Below are positions 1-7,068 of a DNA stretch of 9,548 nt, piece after piece. The notes under the pieces are model-generated. The model did not search any database and was not told the DNA's origin. It was given only the letters and a program-made list of their open reading frames with translations. Source of the stretch: Bacteroidales bacterium (GTDB taxonomy: Bacteria > Bacteroidota > Bacteroidia > Bacteroidales > Muribaculaceae); assembly GCA_004557565.1 (NCBI GenBank), contig SFGS01000075.1, positions 1 to 9,548 of the forward strand, written 5' to 3'. Both the position numbers and the translations under genes were made by a program. Each line of letters opens with the position of its first letter. Position 1 is the first letter of the stretch.

Positions 1-262
1 TCTCCAACCCCAAACCACATTTCCACTGCAAACATAGTAACTTTTGGTTTGTATATGCCAAAGGCATACCAAAAGAACCGTCCCTTTGGTTTGTGGTTTA
101 TGTGGTTTGCTTGAAATCAGACATGCCACATCACCAACGACAGGTGCGAAGCACTGGCATCGCTAAAAGGCTGTTTTTTTATGTTTTTGTTTCAGTTCCC
201 CAGTATTTTTCCACTGAACCATTTTCTTACTGATGCACCAGCTGCACAGATTTAGAAATTGG
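1..262. other. Gene-free left-edge stretch rich in nested inverted repeats
   Basis: No credible gene lies between the window edge and the glmM terminator. The stretch holds several inverted repeats: CAAACCACAT (11-20) with ATGTGGTTTG (100-109), TTTTGG/CCAAAA (42-47, 69-74), TATGCC/GGCATA (54-59, 63-68), ATGCCA/TGGCAT (123-128, 155-160) and a small GTGC-GAA-GCAC hairpin (144-154). A run of T follows at 173-180. No convincing promoter is visible on either strand. It may be repeat DNA or the end of a transcript from a neighbour outside the window; its role is unknown. Confidence 0.5.
11..109. repeat. Nested inverted repeat (palindromic element)
   Basis: A perfect 10-base inverted pair (11-20 and 100-109) encloses a second palindrome: TTTTGG 42-47 with CCAAAA 69-74, and TATGCC 54-59 with GGCATA 63-68 around an AAA loop. 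There is also an alternative pairing of ACCAAA 68-73 with TTTGGT 85-90. The right half contains GGTTT three times (87-107). The design resembles a small palindromic intergenic repeat, but only one copy is visible here, so its family is not known. Confidence 0.4.
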
Positions 263-264
263 GG

Positions 265-313
265 ATAAAGAGAAAGGAAACCGGCCTCCTGTTGGGTGTG
301 GGGAGGTCGGCTT
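265..313 (-). terminator. Hairpin terminator after glmM
   Basis: Thirty bases past the glmM stop codon the minus-strand transcript folds into a 12-pair stem: the arm at 313-302 pairs with the arm at 289-278, with one A-C mismatch, one G-U pair and a 12-base loop. The core is CCTCC paired with GGAGG, flanked by CCG/CGG. The stem is followed by a pyrimidine-rich tail with three T triplets rather than one clean T run. This fits an intrinsic terminator closing the nrnA-DUF4827-glmM unit. Confidence 0.6.
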
Positions 314-342
314 GCTTTATTGGGTGGGGAAATCGCTGTGGA

Positions 343-1725
343 TTAGATGAGCGATTCCACGATTTTCTTCACGTCGTTGCCGAGTTTTTCGGCTTCTTCC
401 ATAGTGTGAGCTTCGCTGTAGATACGGATGATTGGCTCAGTGTTGCTCTTGCGCAAGTGTGCCCAACCGTCTTTGAAGTCGATTTTCACACCGTCGATAG
501 TGGTGAGTTTTTCGTTAGCGTAGTGCTTTTCCACAGCAGCGAGAATAGCGTCAACATCCATATCTGGAGTGAGTTGGAGCTTGGTCTTAGCGATTTCGTA
601 TTGTGGATAAGTCTTTTTGAGTTCGCTCACCTTCATACCGCTCTTTGCGAGCAATGTGAGGAACAATGCCACGCCCACGAGAGCGTCGCGGCCATAGTGT
701 AGCTCTGGATAGATCACTCCGCCATTGCCTTCGCCGCCAATCACTGCGCCGATTTCACGCATCAGGGTGGTGGCGTTCACTTCGCCCACTGCCGATGCCT
801 CGTAGCGGCAACCGTGCTTAGCAGCCACATCACGCAATGCGCGAGAAGATGAGAGGTTGCTCACTGCTGGGCCAGGGGTTTGTGAGAGAATGTAGTCGGC
901 TACGGAAACGAGGGTGTATTCTTCAACGAAGAATTCGCCATTTTCCATAATGATAGCCAAGCGGTCAACGTCGGGGTCAACCACGAAGCCCACATCAGCC
1001 TTGCCTTCCTTCATAAACGAACTAATAGCGGTGAGGTTGGCTGGGATTGGTTCTGGAGTGTGACCGAAGTTGCCGGTTGGCTCGCAGAACAATTTTTCCA
1101 CCTTCTTCACGCCGAGTGCTTCAAGCAATTTTGGAATTGCCACGCCACCGATTGAGTTCACTGCGTCAACAGCCACGGTGAAGTTGGCTTTCTTGATTGC
1201 TTCCACATCCACGAGTTTGAGGTCGAGTACGGCTTGAATGTGACGGTCGAGATAATCGGCCTTCGATTCTTTGCCAAGTGCGTCAACTTCAGCATAGTCG
1301 AAGTCTTCTGCTTCAGCGATGCGAAGCACTTCCTTGCCTTCTGCGTCGGTAAGGAATTCGCCCTTTTCGTTAAGAAGTTTCAAAGCGTTCCATTGCTTTG
1401 GATTGTGAGAGGCTGTGATGATGATACCACCGCAAGCATTTTCCCACGCCACTGCCAATTCGGTAGTAGGGGTGGTAGCCAGACCGATGTTCACAACATC
1501 GAAGCCCATGCCTTCGAGTGTGCCAACCACTACGTTGAGCACCATTTCGCCAGAGAGGCGAGCGTCGCGTCCAACCACGATTTTATTTGACGAGAGTGCG
1601 GTGGTGCGACGAATGAAAGTTGCATAAGCACTGGTAAACTTCACAATATCAAGTGGAGAGAGGCCATCGCCTGCACGTCCGCCGATAGTGCCACGAATAC
1701 CAGAAATTGATTTAATGAGTGACAT
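343..1725 (-). CDS. glmM: Phosphoglucosamine mutase (alpha-D-phosphohexomutase family)
   Basis: This cytoplasmic enzyme converts glucosamine-6-phosphate to glucosamine-1-phosphate, the step leading to UDP-GlcNAc for peptidoglycan and LPS. The 460-residue protein has all four family loops: the phosphoserine loop TASHNP (Ser106), the magnesium loop DPDVDR (Asp250, Asp252, Asp254), the sugar-binding loop GEGNGG (331-336) and the phosphate-binding loop RKSNTEP (425-431). The start gives the usual N-terminus, reaching the SGIRGTIG motif at residues 8-15. The residues after the serine loop (QWNALKLLN) resemble the archaeal/Bacteroidetes branch rather than E. coli GlmM, so phosphomannomutase or phosphoglucomutase activity cannot be excluded from sequence alone. 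It is the last gene of the nrnA cluster, 122 bases after the lipoprotein gene, and is followed by a hairpin terminator. No clear promoter of its own was found in that gap. Confidence 0.93.
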   Translation of the reverse strand: MSLIKSISGIRGTIGGRAGDGLSPLDIVKFTSAYATFIRRTTALSSNKIVVGRDARLSGEMVLNVVVGTLEGMGFDVVNIGLATTPTTELAVAWENACGGIIITASHNPKQWNALKLLNEKGEFLTDAEGKEVLRIAEAEDFDYAEVDALGKESKADYLDRHIQAVLDLKLVDVEAIKKANFTVAVDAVNSIGGVAIPKLLEALGVKKVEKLFCEPTGNFGHTPEPIPANLTAISSFMKEGKADVGFVVDPDVDRLAIIMENGEFFVEEYTLVSVADYILSQTPGPAVSNLSSSRALRDVAAKHGCRYEASAVGEVNATTLMREIGAVIGGEGNGGVIYPELHYGRDALVGVALFLTLLAKSGMKVSELKKTYPQYEIAKTKLQLTPDMDVDAILAAVEKHYANEKLTTIDGVKIDFKDGWAHLRKSNTEPIIRIYSEAHTMEEAEKLGNDVKKIVESLI

Positions 1726-1796
1726 AAAGATGTATTAAAAGTTAAGTTAAGTAGTGTATATATAAATAATAGTTGTATAGAGCGGATTTCATTTAC

Positions 1797-1821
1797 GAGG
1801 GCATTTTCCCGATATGCCCCC
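1797..1821 (-). repeat. Stem-loop between the lipoprotein gene and glmM
   Basis: An 8-pair stem (1797-1804 with 1814-1821, one G-U pair on the minus strand) closes a 9-base loop. It lies 26 bases past the lipoprotein stop codon and about 70 bases before the glmM start. There is no T run after it, so it is a poor intrinsic terminator. It could be an RNA processing or stability element that separates the two genes on one transcript. Confidence 0.4.
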
Positions 1822-1847
1822 GCATCACCTGTTTCATCAGCGCTTAC

Positions 1848-2426
1848 TTACACCTTGCTGGGGAAGTAGCGCAAGTGGTAGAGGAATGGCGTAACGTAGC
1901 TAATCTCATCAGATTTGCCGTACTGCGACTTCACAATCAAGTTCACCTCGCAGTCCACGCCAAGATACTTGAGCGGCATCTGAATGCCTGTGCCCCACTC
2001 TATCGACGACTGACGGGTGTAGTCGTCGAACTGGAACGAAGTGGTAGCCATGCTCATATCGTCGGCATTGCCACCCGATGGAGTCCAGGTTCTGTTCTCA
2101 GTGTACCATGTGTTGAGATTGTAGCGAGTGTAGCGGAAATAGATGGTTTGCGATTTGCGCGCCTTGTTGTTCTTACGGTCGCCAGCCTTGAGCACCTGCA
2201 TATACACATTGCCTTCGGCATCGAGTTTGTAGAATGGAGCGTCGGAACCCACCTCAAACACCGAGTCGGCTGGCACTTCTGCCAAGCGGAAATTACAGAG
2301 GAAGGCATTACAAGCCTGACGCTCATCTTTGAGCAATTCGGCATAGCTACGATTTTTCTCGCATGACACAAAGCTCATGGTCACAGCCATGATACCGAGT
2401 ATAAAAAGTATCTTTTTTGTATTCAT
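1848..2426 (-). CDS. DUF4827-type lipoprotein, FKBP-like C-terminal region
   Basis: The 192-residue protein starts with a lipoprotein signal: MNTKK, a hydrophobic stretch at 6-20, then the lipobox FVSC with lipidated Cys22. It should sit in the outer or inner membrane facing the periplasm. The residues after Cys22 (EKNRS) do not match the usual acidic surface-export signal of Bacteroidetes lipoproteins. From about residue 72 the pattern (VYMQVLKAGD, then YFRYTRYNL, GTGIQMPLKYLG, VNLIVKSQYG and a final FLYHLRYFPS) follows the strand order of FKBP-type prolyl isomerases, but with diverged pocket residues. The assignment to DUF4827 is from memory of the Bacteroidales family found beside nrnA and glmM. 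The start at 2426 was chosen because the signal peptide begins there; the open frame continues upstream to 2555 but only as overlap with nrnA. The gap to nrnA is 22 bases, so the two are probably cotranscribed. Confidence 0.8.
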   Translation of the reverse strand: MNTKKILFILGIMAVTMSFVSCEKNRSYAELLKDERQACNAFLCNFRLAEVPADSVFEVGSDAPFYKLDAEGNVYMQVLKAGDRKNNKARKSQTIYFRYTRYNLNTWYTENRTWTPSGGNADDMSMATTSFQFDDYTRQSSIEWGTGIQMPLKYLGVDCEVNLIVKSQYGKSDEISYVTPFLYHLRYFPSKV

Positions 2427-2448
2427 ATCTCTTGTAAAAAATGTTTTG

Positions 2449-3474
2449 TCAAATATTTTGTTGTCGGCAGTCGTCAAGCACCTTGTGGAATGCTTCCACC
2501 GCTTCGTCCATCGTGCCATGGAAGTCGCCACCAGCGGCATTCTTGTGTCCGCCACCGCCGAAATAGCGGGCGCAAATGTCGCTCACCGAGAAATCGCCCT
2601 CGGAGCGGCACGACACCTTGATCTTGTCGGCATCTTCACGCAAAAACATCACCCATCGCACTTCGGGCGCGCACAGCGGTTTGTTCACCAGCCCCTCGGT
2701 GTCGCCTTTGCGGTAGTTGAATCGCTCCAGTTCTTCCTTGGTGAGCGTGATGAGCGCGGCACCATCTTCGGGGAACACCTGCATTTTCTCGCTCAAGGCA
2801 TAGCCCTGAAGGCGCAGGCTGTCGGTGCTGAAGGTGTTCATCGCCATTCTGTAGAGCCACTGCTTGTTGATGTTGTACGACACCAAATGAGCCACAATCT
2901 CATAGATTTCGGGATAGTCGCTGCTGTAAGTGAAATTGCCCGTGTCGGTCATCATGCCCACAAACAGGCATTGCGCCACCTCGGTATCGACGTATCGCAA
3001 AAGCGCCATTTGCTGGAGGGTGCGATACACCACCTCGCAAGTGGACGACAGTCGAGGGAACGAAATCTTCACATCAAACACGTCATCGGGGTCGAGGTGA
3101 TGGTCGATTAATACGCGTGGCGCATTGCTCATCTCTATCACTTCGCCCAATTTATCGATGCGCCTGAGCGTGTTGAAGTCGAGGCAGAATATGAGGTCGG
3201 CATTGCGAACCAAAAAGCGGCCTCGCAACTGAGCCATGGTATAGACCACCACATCACGAACGGCAGGGATAAACTGCAATGCGCGAGGCACTTGGTCGGG
3301 CACCACCACATAAGCATCTTTGCCCATATTGCGGAGCACTCGGCACAGTCCCAAAGTGCTGCCAAGGGCATCGCCGTCGGGCGAAAGATGGCAGGTGATA
3401 ACGATATGACGCGCCGATTTAAGCAACTTGCTCAGCTGCTCTATCACACGGCTATCTATAATAGGCTCAATCAT
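2449..3474 (-). CDS. nrnA: DHH-family nanoRNase / pAp phosphatase (NrnA-like)
   Basis: The 341-residue protein is a DHH/DHHA1 phosphoesterase. NrnA proteins degrade 2-5-nucleotide RNA fragments and dephosphorylate 3'-phosphoadenosine 5'-phosphate (pAp), using manganese in the cytoplasm. The metal ligands are visible: His29-x3-Asp33-x-Asp35 (HLSPDGD), Asp99 in LDFN, the Asp124-His125-His126 triad, and Asp177 in MMTDTGN. The C-terminal DHHA1 domain carries the substrate-binding motif GGGGHKNAAGG at 306-316. Length and domain order are as expected for full-length NrnA. It is the first gene of the left cluster, with a strong promoter 26-57 bases upstream and the lipoprotein gene 22 bases downstream. 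Related cyclic-dinucleotide phosphodiesterases share the fold, but those usually carry extra N-terminal domains that are absent here. Confidence 0.92.
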   Translation of the reverse strand: MIEPIIDSRVIEQLSKLLKSARHIVITCHLSPDGDALGSTLGLCRVLRNMGKDAYVVVPDQVPRALQFIPAVRDVVVYTMAQLRGRFLVRNADLIFCLDFNTLRRIDKLGEVIEMSNAPRVLIDHHLDPDDVFDVKISFPRLSSTCEVVYRTLQQMALLRYVDTEVAQCLFVGMMTDTGNFTYSSDYPEIYEIVAHLVSYNINKQWLYRMAMNTFSTDSLRLQGYALSEKMQVFPEDGAALITLTKEELERFNYRKGDTEGLVNKPLCAPEVRWVMFLREDADKIKVSCRSEGDFSVSDICARYFGGGGHKNAAGGDFHGTMDEAVEAFHKVLDDCRQQNI

Positions 3475-3499
3475 CAGGGGTAATTATCACTTTAATCAA

Positions 3500-3531
3500 C
3501 AAAATTAATACCTATAGACGGCATTACCAAA
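3500..3531 (-). promoter_or_regulatory. Bacteroidales-type promoter of nrnA
   Basis: On the minus strand the sequence reads TTTG (3531-3528), 20 bases, then TAATTTTG (3507-3500). This is an exact match to the primary sigma-factor promoter of Bacteroidales (TTTG at -33, TAnnTTTG at -7) with the standard spacing. Transcription should begin near 3493, leaving a leader of about 18-20 bases before the nrnA start. It separates the nrnA cluster from the dsbD operon. Confidence 0.75.
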
Positions 3532-3590
3532 AATTTAAATATTTTTTGCGAAAACCCAAACAAACCGAAAACCCTCGGCAACTGGCTTTT

Positions 3591-3646
3591 CCCAAATCAG
3601 TCATTAGCAATGAAAAAATCCTTGCACGGACTCATGACCGATTGGG
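3591..3646 (-). repeat. Long imperfect inverted repeat after the NUDIX gene, possible terminator region
   Basis: Arms of 17 and 16 bases (3591-3607 and 3631-3646) pair with one bulge, one wobble and one mismatch around a 23-base loop. On the minus strand this lies directly after the NUDIX stop codon. The loop itself holds a weak hairpin ending in six T (TCC-GTGCAA-GGA followed by T at 3618-3613), and AATCC at 3650-3646 can also pair with the GGATT just before the T run. The structure may end the dsbD operon, although the T run sits inside the larger loop rather than after its stem. Confidence 0.35.
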
Positions 3647-3648
3647 GA

Positions 3649-4176
3649 TTATTTTTCGCCAAGGATTCGGAGAAATTCTTCCTCAAAATTTGGGGTGAGC
3701 ACGCCAGTGCCTATGGCTTGACGCACTTCCTCCACCGTCCAGAAGCGACCTTCATCCACTTCCACGGGGTCGAAGTCGAACGACTTGCGGTCGGTGATGG
3801 TGAAGAAGGTGTGTACCATTTCACGCTCCACATCGCTATCGTACACATAACTGAAAAGGTGCTTGGGCTCGTAGTCGGTGAAGCCGAGTTCTTCGCGTGT
3901 TTCGCGCGCCAGCGCCTGCTCCACGGTTTCGCCATAGTCCATGTGGCCGCCCACAGCGGTGTCCCACTTGCCAGGTTGGATAAACTTGTGAATGGAGCGC
4001 TTTTGCAAATAGATGTCGCCATTGGCGTTGAGCACGTGCAAATGCACCACCGGGTGAAGCAATCTGCTCCCCGAATGGCACTCCTTTCGGGTGGCTTTGC
4101 CTATCACATTTCCCTTTTCGTCAACAATCGGGAATATCTCTTTCTCCGAAAGGTCGGCTGCTAATGTTTCGTTCAT
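3649..4176 (-). CDS. NUDIX hydrolase, IPP isomerase-like / YfcD-like subgroup
   Basis: The 175-residue cytoplasmic protein has a complete NUDIX box, Gx5Ex7RExxEExG, from Gly77 to Gly98 (GGHMDYGETVEQ, then ARETREELG), with the catalytic metal-binding glutamates Glu92, Glu95 and Glu96. The region before it (VVHLHVLNANGDIYLQKRS, then QPGKWDTAVGGH) is typical of the group related to isopentenyl-diphosphate isomerase. However, this group in bacteria usually hydrolyses nucleoside diphosphate derivatives, and the substrate cannot be read from the sequence. The start codon overlaps the topB stop codon in an ATGA (4173-4176), so translation is probably coupled. As the last gene of an operon with mazG, a role in clearing damaged or unusual nucleotides is a reasonable inference, not a demonstrated one. 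Confidence 0.9.
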   Translation of the reverse strand: MNETLAADLSEKEIFPIVDEKGNVIGKATRKECHSGSRLLHPVVHLHVLNANGDIYLQKRSIHKFIQPGKWDTAVGGHMDYGETVEQALARETREELGFTDYEPKHLFSYVYDSDVEREMVHTFFTITDRKSFDFDPVEVDEGRFWTVEEVRQAIGTGVLTPNFEEEFLRILGEK

Positions 4177-6245
4177 TTATCTTGTGTCTTAAAATTCTTT
4201 TTTATCGCGTCGCGCAATTTGGCTGGCGTGAGGTCGGCGGAATATTCGGTAAATGGCAGCGCGGTGTGGCAACCGTTTGCCCATTCGCTACAGCCAAACG
4301 CACTCTTGCCTTTCACCATGTGACCCTTGCCGCACACGGGGCAAAGCACCTGCTCGAATTTCGTGACCCTCGCCACGCGCTTTTTCTTTGGCGCACTCTC
4401 TGCCGCGCCGCCCTTTGTGGGCGATTTGGGCGTGTCTTGCTCCACTATGATATTGGTGCCGCTATTGTCGCGAAGCACGGTGAGCACGATTTCGTTGACC
4501 ATCACTTTCAGTTCGTCGATAAACTGCTTGGCGCTGAACTCGCCTCGCTCTATCTTGCGAAGTTTGTTTTCCCAAAGTCCGGTGAGTTTGGCGCTTTTGA
4601 GCAGTTCATCTTTTATGGTGTCGATGAGTTGGCACCCAGCAGTGGTGGCAACAAGGTTTTTGCGCTCTTTGGTGATGTAGTGGCGGCGGAGCAGCGTTTC
4701 GATGATGGCGGCGCGTGTGGAAGGGCGACCGATGCCGTTTTCCTTCATAGCGTCGCGCAATTCTTCATCGTCAACGAATTTGCCTGCCGTTTCCATGGCG
4801 CGCAGGAGCGTACCTTCGTTATACATCTTTGGGGGCTGCGTGGCCTTTTTCAGGAGCGATGGCTCGTGAGAGCCGCTCTCTCCCACCACAAATTCGGGCA
4901 TGTTGCCGTTGTCGTCGGTGTCGGAGCCTTCGGTGTTGTTTGCCGTCTTGTCTTTGCTGTAGATGGCGCGCCAGCCTTCTTTGAGTATCTGCTTGCCAGT
5001 GGCTTTAAACTCAAATTCACTGATTTTCGCCATCACGGTGGTGGTGGAGAACTCACAATCCGGATAGAATGCGGCGATAAAGCGCTTAGCCACAAGGTCG
5101 TAAACCAATTTCTCGTCGCGTGTGAGCATCACCTTGCGTGGGTCCACATTGGTGGGTATGATGGCGTGGTGGTCGGTGACTTTGGAGTTGTCGAACACCT
5201 TTTTGCTCTTTTTGATTGCACCGCCCTGAAGCACAGGCGCAGTGAGATGGGCATAGGGTGCCATGGCTTGCATAATGCCCGGTATCTTGGGGTAGATGTC
5301 GTCGCTCAGGAATGTGGTGTCAACGCGTGGATAGGTGGTCACCTTCTTCTCGTAGAGCGACTGAATGGTGCGCAAGGTCATGTCGGCACTGTATGAGAAT
5401 TTCTTGTTACACTCCACCTGCAAACTGGTGAGGTCGAACAAGCGAGGCGGAGCCTCTTTGCCTTTCTTGCGCTCGATGCCGGTAATCGACAATGGTGCTT
5501 CCTTGATGCCGGCAATCACCGTGTTGGCATCTTCTTCGCTCTTGTAGCGGCCTTTTGTGGAATTGAATGTCACACCACGATACAGGGTCTTGATTTCCCA
5601 GTAGTCTTCTGGCACGAAGTTCTCAATTTCACGTTGGCGCGACACTATGAGGGCGAGCGTGGGCGTTTGCACACGTCCTATTGAGAGCACATTGCGTGAG
5701 CGTGCGTATTTCAGCGTGTAGAGGCGTGTGGCGTTCATGCCCAAAATCCAGTCGCCGATGGCGCGCGACAAACCTGCGTAGTAGAGGTTGTCGAAGTTTT
5801 CCGAGGGCTGCAAATGCTTGAATCCCTCACGAATACTGTCGTCGGTAAGTGATGATATCCACAGTCGCTTCACAGGAATGGCGCAGTTTGCCTTCTGATA
5901 CACCCATCGCTGTATCAGTTCTCCCTCCTGCCCGGCATCACCGCAGTTGATAAGCTCGGTGGAGTCTTTGATGAGGGTTTCTATCACATGAAACTGCTTT
6001 TTGATGCCTTCGTCGTCTTTGAGTTTGATGCCGAAGCGGGGCGGAATCATGGGCAGTGAGCCGAGGCTCCAACGCTTCCACAGGTCAGTGTAGTCGTTGG
6101 GCTCCTTCAACTCGCACAAATGGCCGAACGTCCAACTCACACGATAGCCATTACCTTCGTAAAAGCCGTCGCGACGCGCGGTGGCACCCAGGATTTTTGC
6201 AATGTCGGCTGCCACGCTTGGTTTCTCCGTTACACAAAGTATCAT
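4173..6245 (-). CDS. topB: DNA topoisomerase III (type IA)
   Basis: This 690-residue type IA enzyme cuts one DNA strand through a tyrosine and passes another strand, mainly to decatenate replication and recombination intermediates. The toprim domain is at about 1-145, with Glu7 in TEKPS and the acidic loop Asp103-Ala-Gly-Gln-Glu107-Gly-Glu109. The active-site tyrosine is Tyr305 in TTYPRVDT. The central domain motifs LSIGRVQTPTLALI (187-200) and GIGRPSTRA (504-512) are typical. After a Lys/Pro-rich linker at about 605-625 comes a four-cysteine zinc ribbon (Cys635, Cys638, Cys652, Cys659). The second toprim aspartate of E. coli TopB is glycine here (Gly105), as I recall for many DAGxEGE-type TopB proteins. 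The start overlaps the mazG stop by ATGA, and the stop overlaps the NUDIX start in the same way. No mobile-element genes are nearby, so this looks like the chromosomal copy. Confidence 0.95.
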   Translation of the reverse strand: MILCVTEKPSVAADIAKILGATARRDGFYEGNGYRVSWTFGHLCELKEPNDYTDLWKRWSLGSLPMIPPRFGIKLKDDEGIKKQFHVIETLIKDSTELINCGDAGQEGELIQRWVYQKANCAIPVKRLWISSLTDDSIREGFKHLQPSENFDNLYYAGLSRAIGDWILGMNATRLYTLKYARSRNVLSIGRVQTPTLALIVSRQREIENFVPEDYWEIKTLYRGVTFNSTKGRYKSEEDANTVIAGIKEAPLSITGIERKKGKEAPPRLFDLTSLQVECNKKFSYSADMTLRTIQSLYEKKVTTYPRVDTTFLSDDIYPKIPGIMQAMAPYAHLTAPVLQGGAIKKSKKVFDNSKVTDHHAIIPTNVDPRKVMLTRDEKLVYDLVAKRFIAAFYPDCEFSTTTVMAKISEFEFKATGKQILKEGWRAIYSKDKTANNTEGSDTDDNGNMPEFVVGESGSHEPSLLKKATQPPKMYNEGTLLRAMETAGKFVDDEELRDAMKENGIGRPSTRAAIIETLLRRHYITKERKNLVATTAGCQLIDTIKDELLKSAKLTGLWENKLRKIERGEFSAKQFIDELKVMVNEIVLTVLRDNSGTNIIVEQDTPKSPTKGGAAESAPKKKRVARVTKFEQVLCPVCGKGHMVKGKSAFGCSEWANGCHTALPFTEYSADLTPAKLRDAIKKNFKTQDK

Positions 6246-7039
6246 TCGCCCAAGTGTTGTTTTTTAGCTTCGTCCCACAGTTGGTCCATTTCGGCAAGTG
6301 TCATTTCGTTGAGTCGCTTGCCTTGCTGTTTGGCTTTCTGCTCTATGTAGTTGAAGCGTCCTATGAATTTTCGATTTGTCTTTTCAAGTGCGTTGTCGGG
6401 GCGCACGCCATAGAGGCGAGCGGCATTCACAAGCGAGAAAAACAGGTCGCCAAACTCTTTCTCACGGTCAATCTCATGTCCACTTTTGAGTTCGGCTTCC
6501 ACTTCGCCGATTTCTTCGCGCACCTTTTGCCACACGTCTTCTGGCTTATCCCAGTCGAAGCCCACATTTGCGGCTTTTTCCTGCACGCGTTCGGCTTTGA
6601 TGAGCGATGGCAATGTGGTGGGCACGCCACCGAGAATGGTTTTGTTGCCTCCTTTTTCTTTCATCTTTATCACCTCCCATTGCTCACGCACCTGCGATGC
6701 GTCGGTGGCACTGTGGTCGCCGTAGATGTGGGGGTGGCGGAAGATGAGTTTTTCGCGAAGGGAATCGCACACGTCGGCTATGTCGAACTGGCTTTTCTCC
6801 TCGCCGAATCGGGCGTAAAACAAGATGTGGAGCAGCACATCGCCCAATTCTTTGCGTATGTTGTCGGGCTCTCCAGCTATCAGTGCCTCGGCAAGTTCCA
6901 TAGTTTCCTCTATGGTGTTGGGGCGAATACTCTCATTGGTCTGTGCCGAATCCCACGGACACTGTTCCCTGAGCGTGTCCACCACGTCGAGCAACTGGCT
7001 GAACGCCTTTAATTTTTCTTCTTTTGAGTGTTTTGTCAT
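6242..7039 (-). CDS. mazG: Nucleoside triphosphate pyrophosphohydrolase MazG
   Basis: MazG hydrolyses (d)NTPs, including unusual ones, to the monophosphate and pyrophosphate in the cytoplasm; in E. coli it also affects ppGpp levels. The 265-residue protein has the full two-domain form. The N-terminal domain shows CPWD (27-30), the metal-binding EETME (44-48) and KELGD (63-67), followed by the RHPHIYG motif (101-107). The C-terminal domain repeats the pattern with EEIGE (175-179) and KEFGD (194-198). All metal-binding acidic residues of both domains are present, so both halves look intact. It is the second gene of the dsbD operon, 29 bases after the dsbD stop. Its stop codon overlaps the topB start by ATGA, suggesting coupled translation. 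Confidence 0.95.
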   Translation of the reverse strand: MTKHSKEEKLKAFSQLLDVVDTLREQCPWDSAQTNESIRPNTIEETMELAEALIAGEPDNIRKELGDVLLHILFYARFGEEKSQFDIADVCDSLREKLIFRHPHIYGDHSATDASQVREQWEVIKMKEKGGNKTILGGVPTTLPSLIKAERVQEKAANVGFDWDKPEDVWQKVREEIGEVEAELKSGHEIDREKEFGDLFFSLVNAARLYGVRPDNALEKTNRKFIGRFNYIEQKAKQQGKRLNEMTLAEMDQLWDEAKKQHLGE

Positions 7040-7068
7040 TGTTTAAATCCAAATATGTATATATTCCA

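Noticed and set aside
1726..1796. A separate promoter for glmM in the AT-rich gap
   Set aside because: Only a partial TAnnTTT match (TAACTTTT) is present, without a TTTG at the right distance; not strong enough to call.
1773..2366. A 197-codon frame on the plus strand
   Set aside because: It is antisense to the lipoprotein gene and has no recognisable domain or promoter.
2427..2555. Upstream extension of the lipoprotein frame to a start at 2555
   Set aside because: The extra 43 residues are the nrnA 3' end read in another frame; a standard lipoprotein signal begins at 2426.
4164..5396. A 410-codon open frame on the plus strand
   Set aside because: It lies entirely antisense to topB, which has clear family motifs; the translation shows no recognisable domain and is rich in His, Phe and Val as expected for a reverse-strand shadow.
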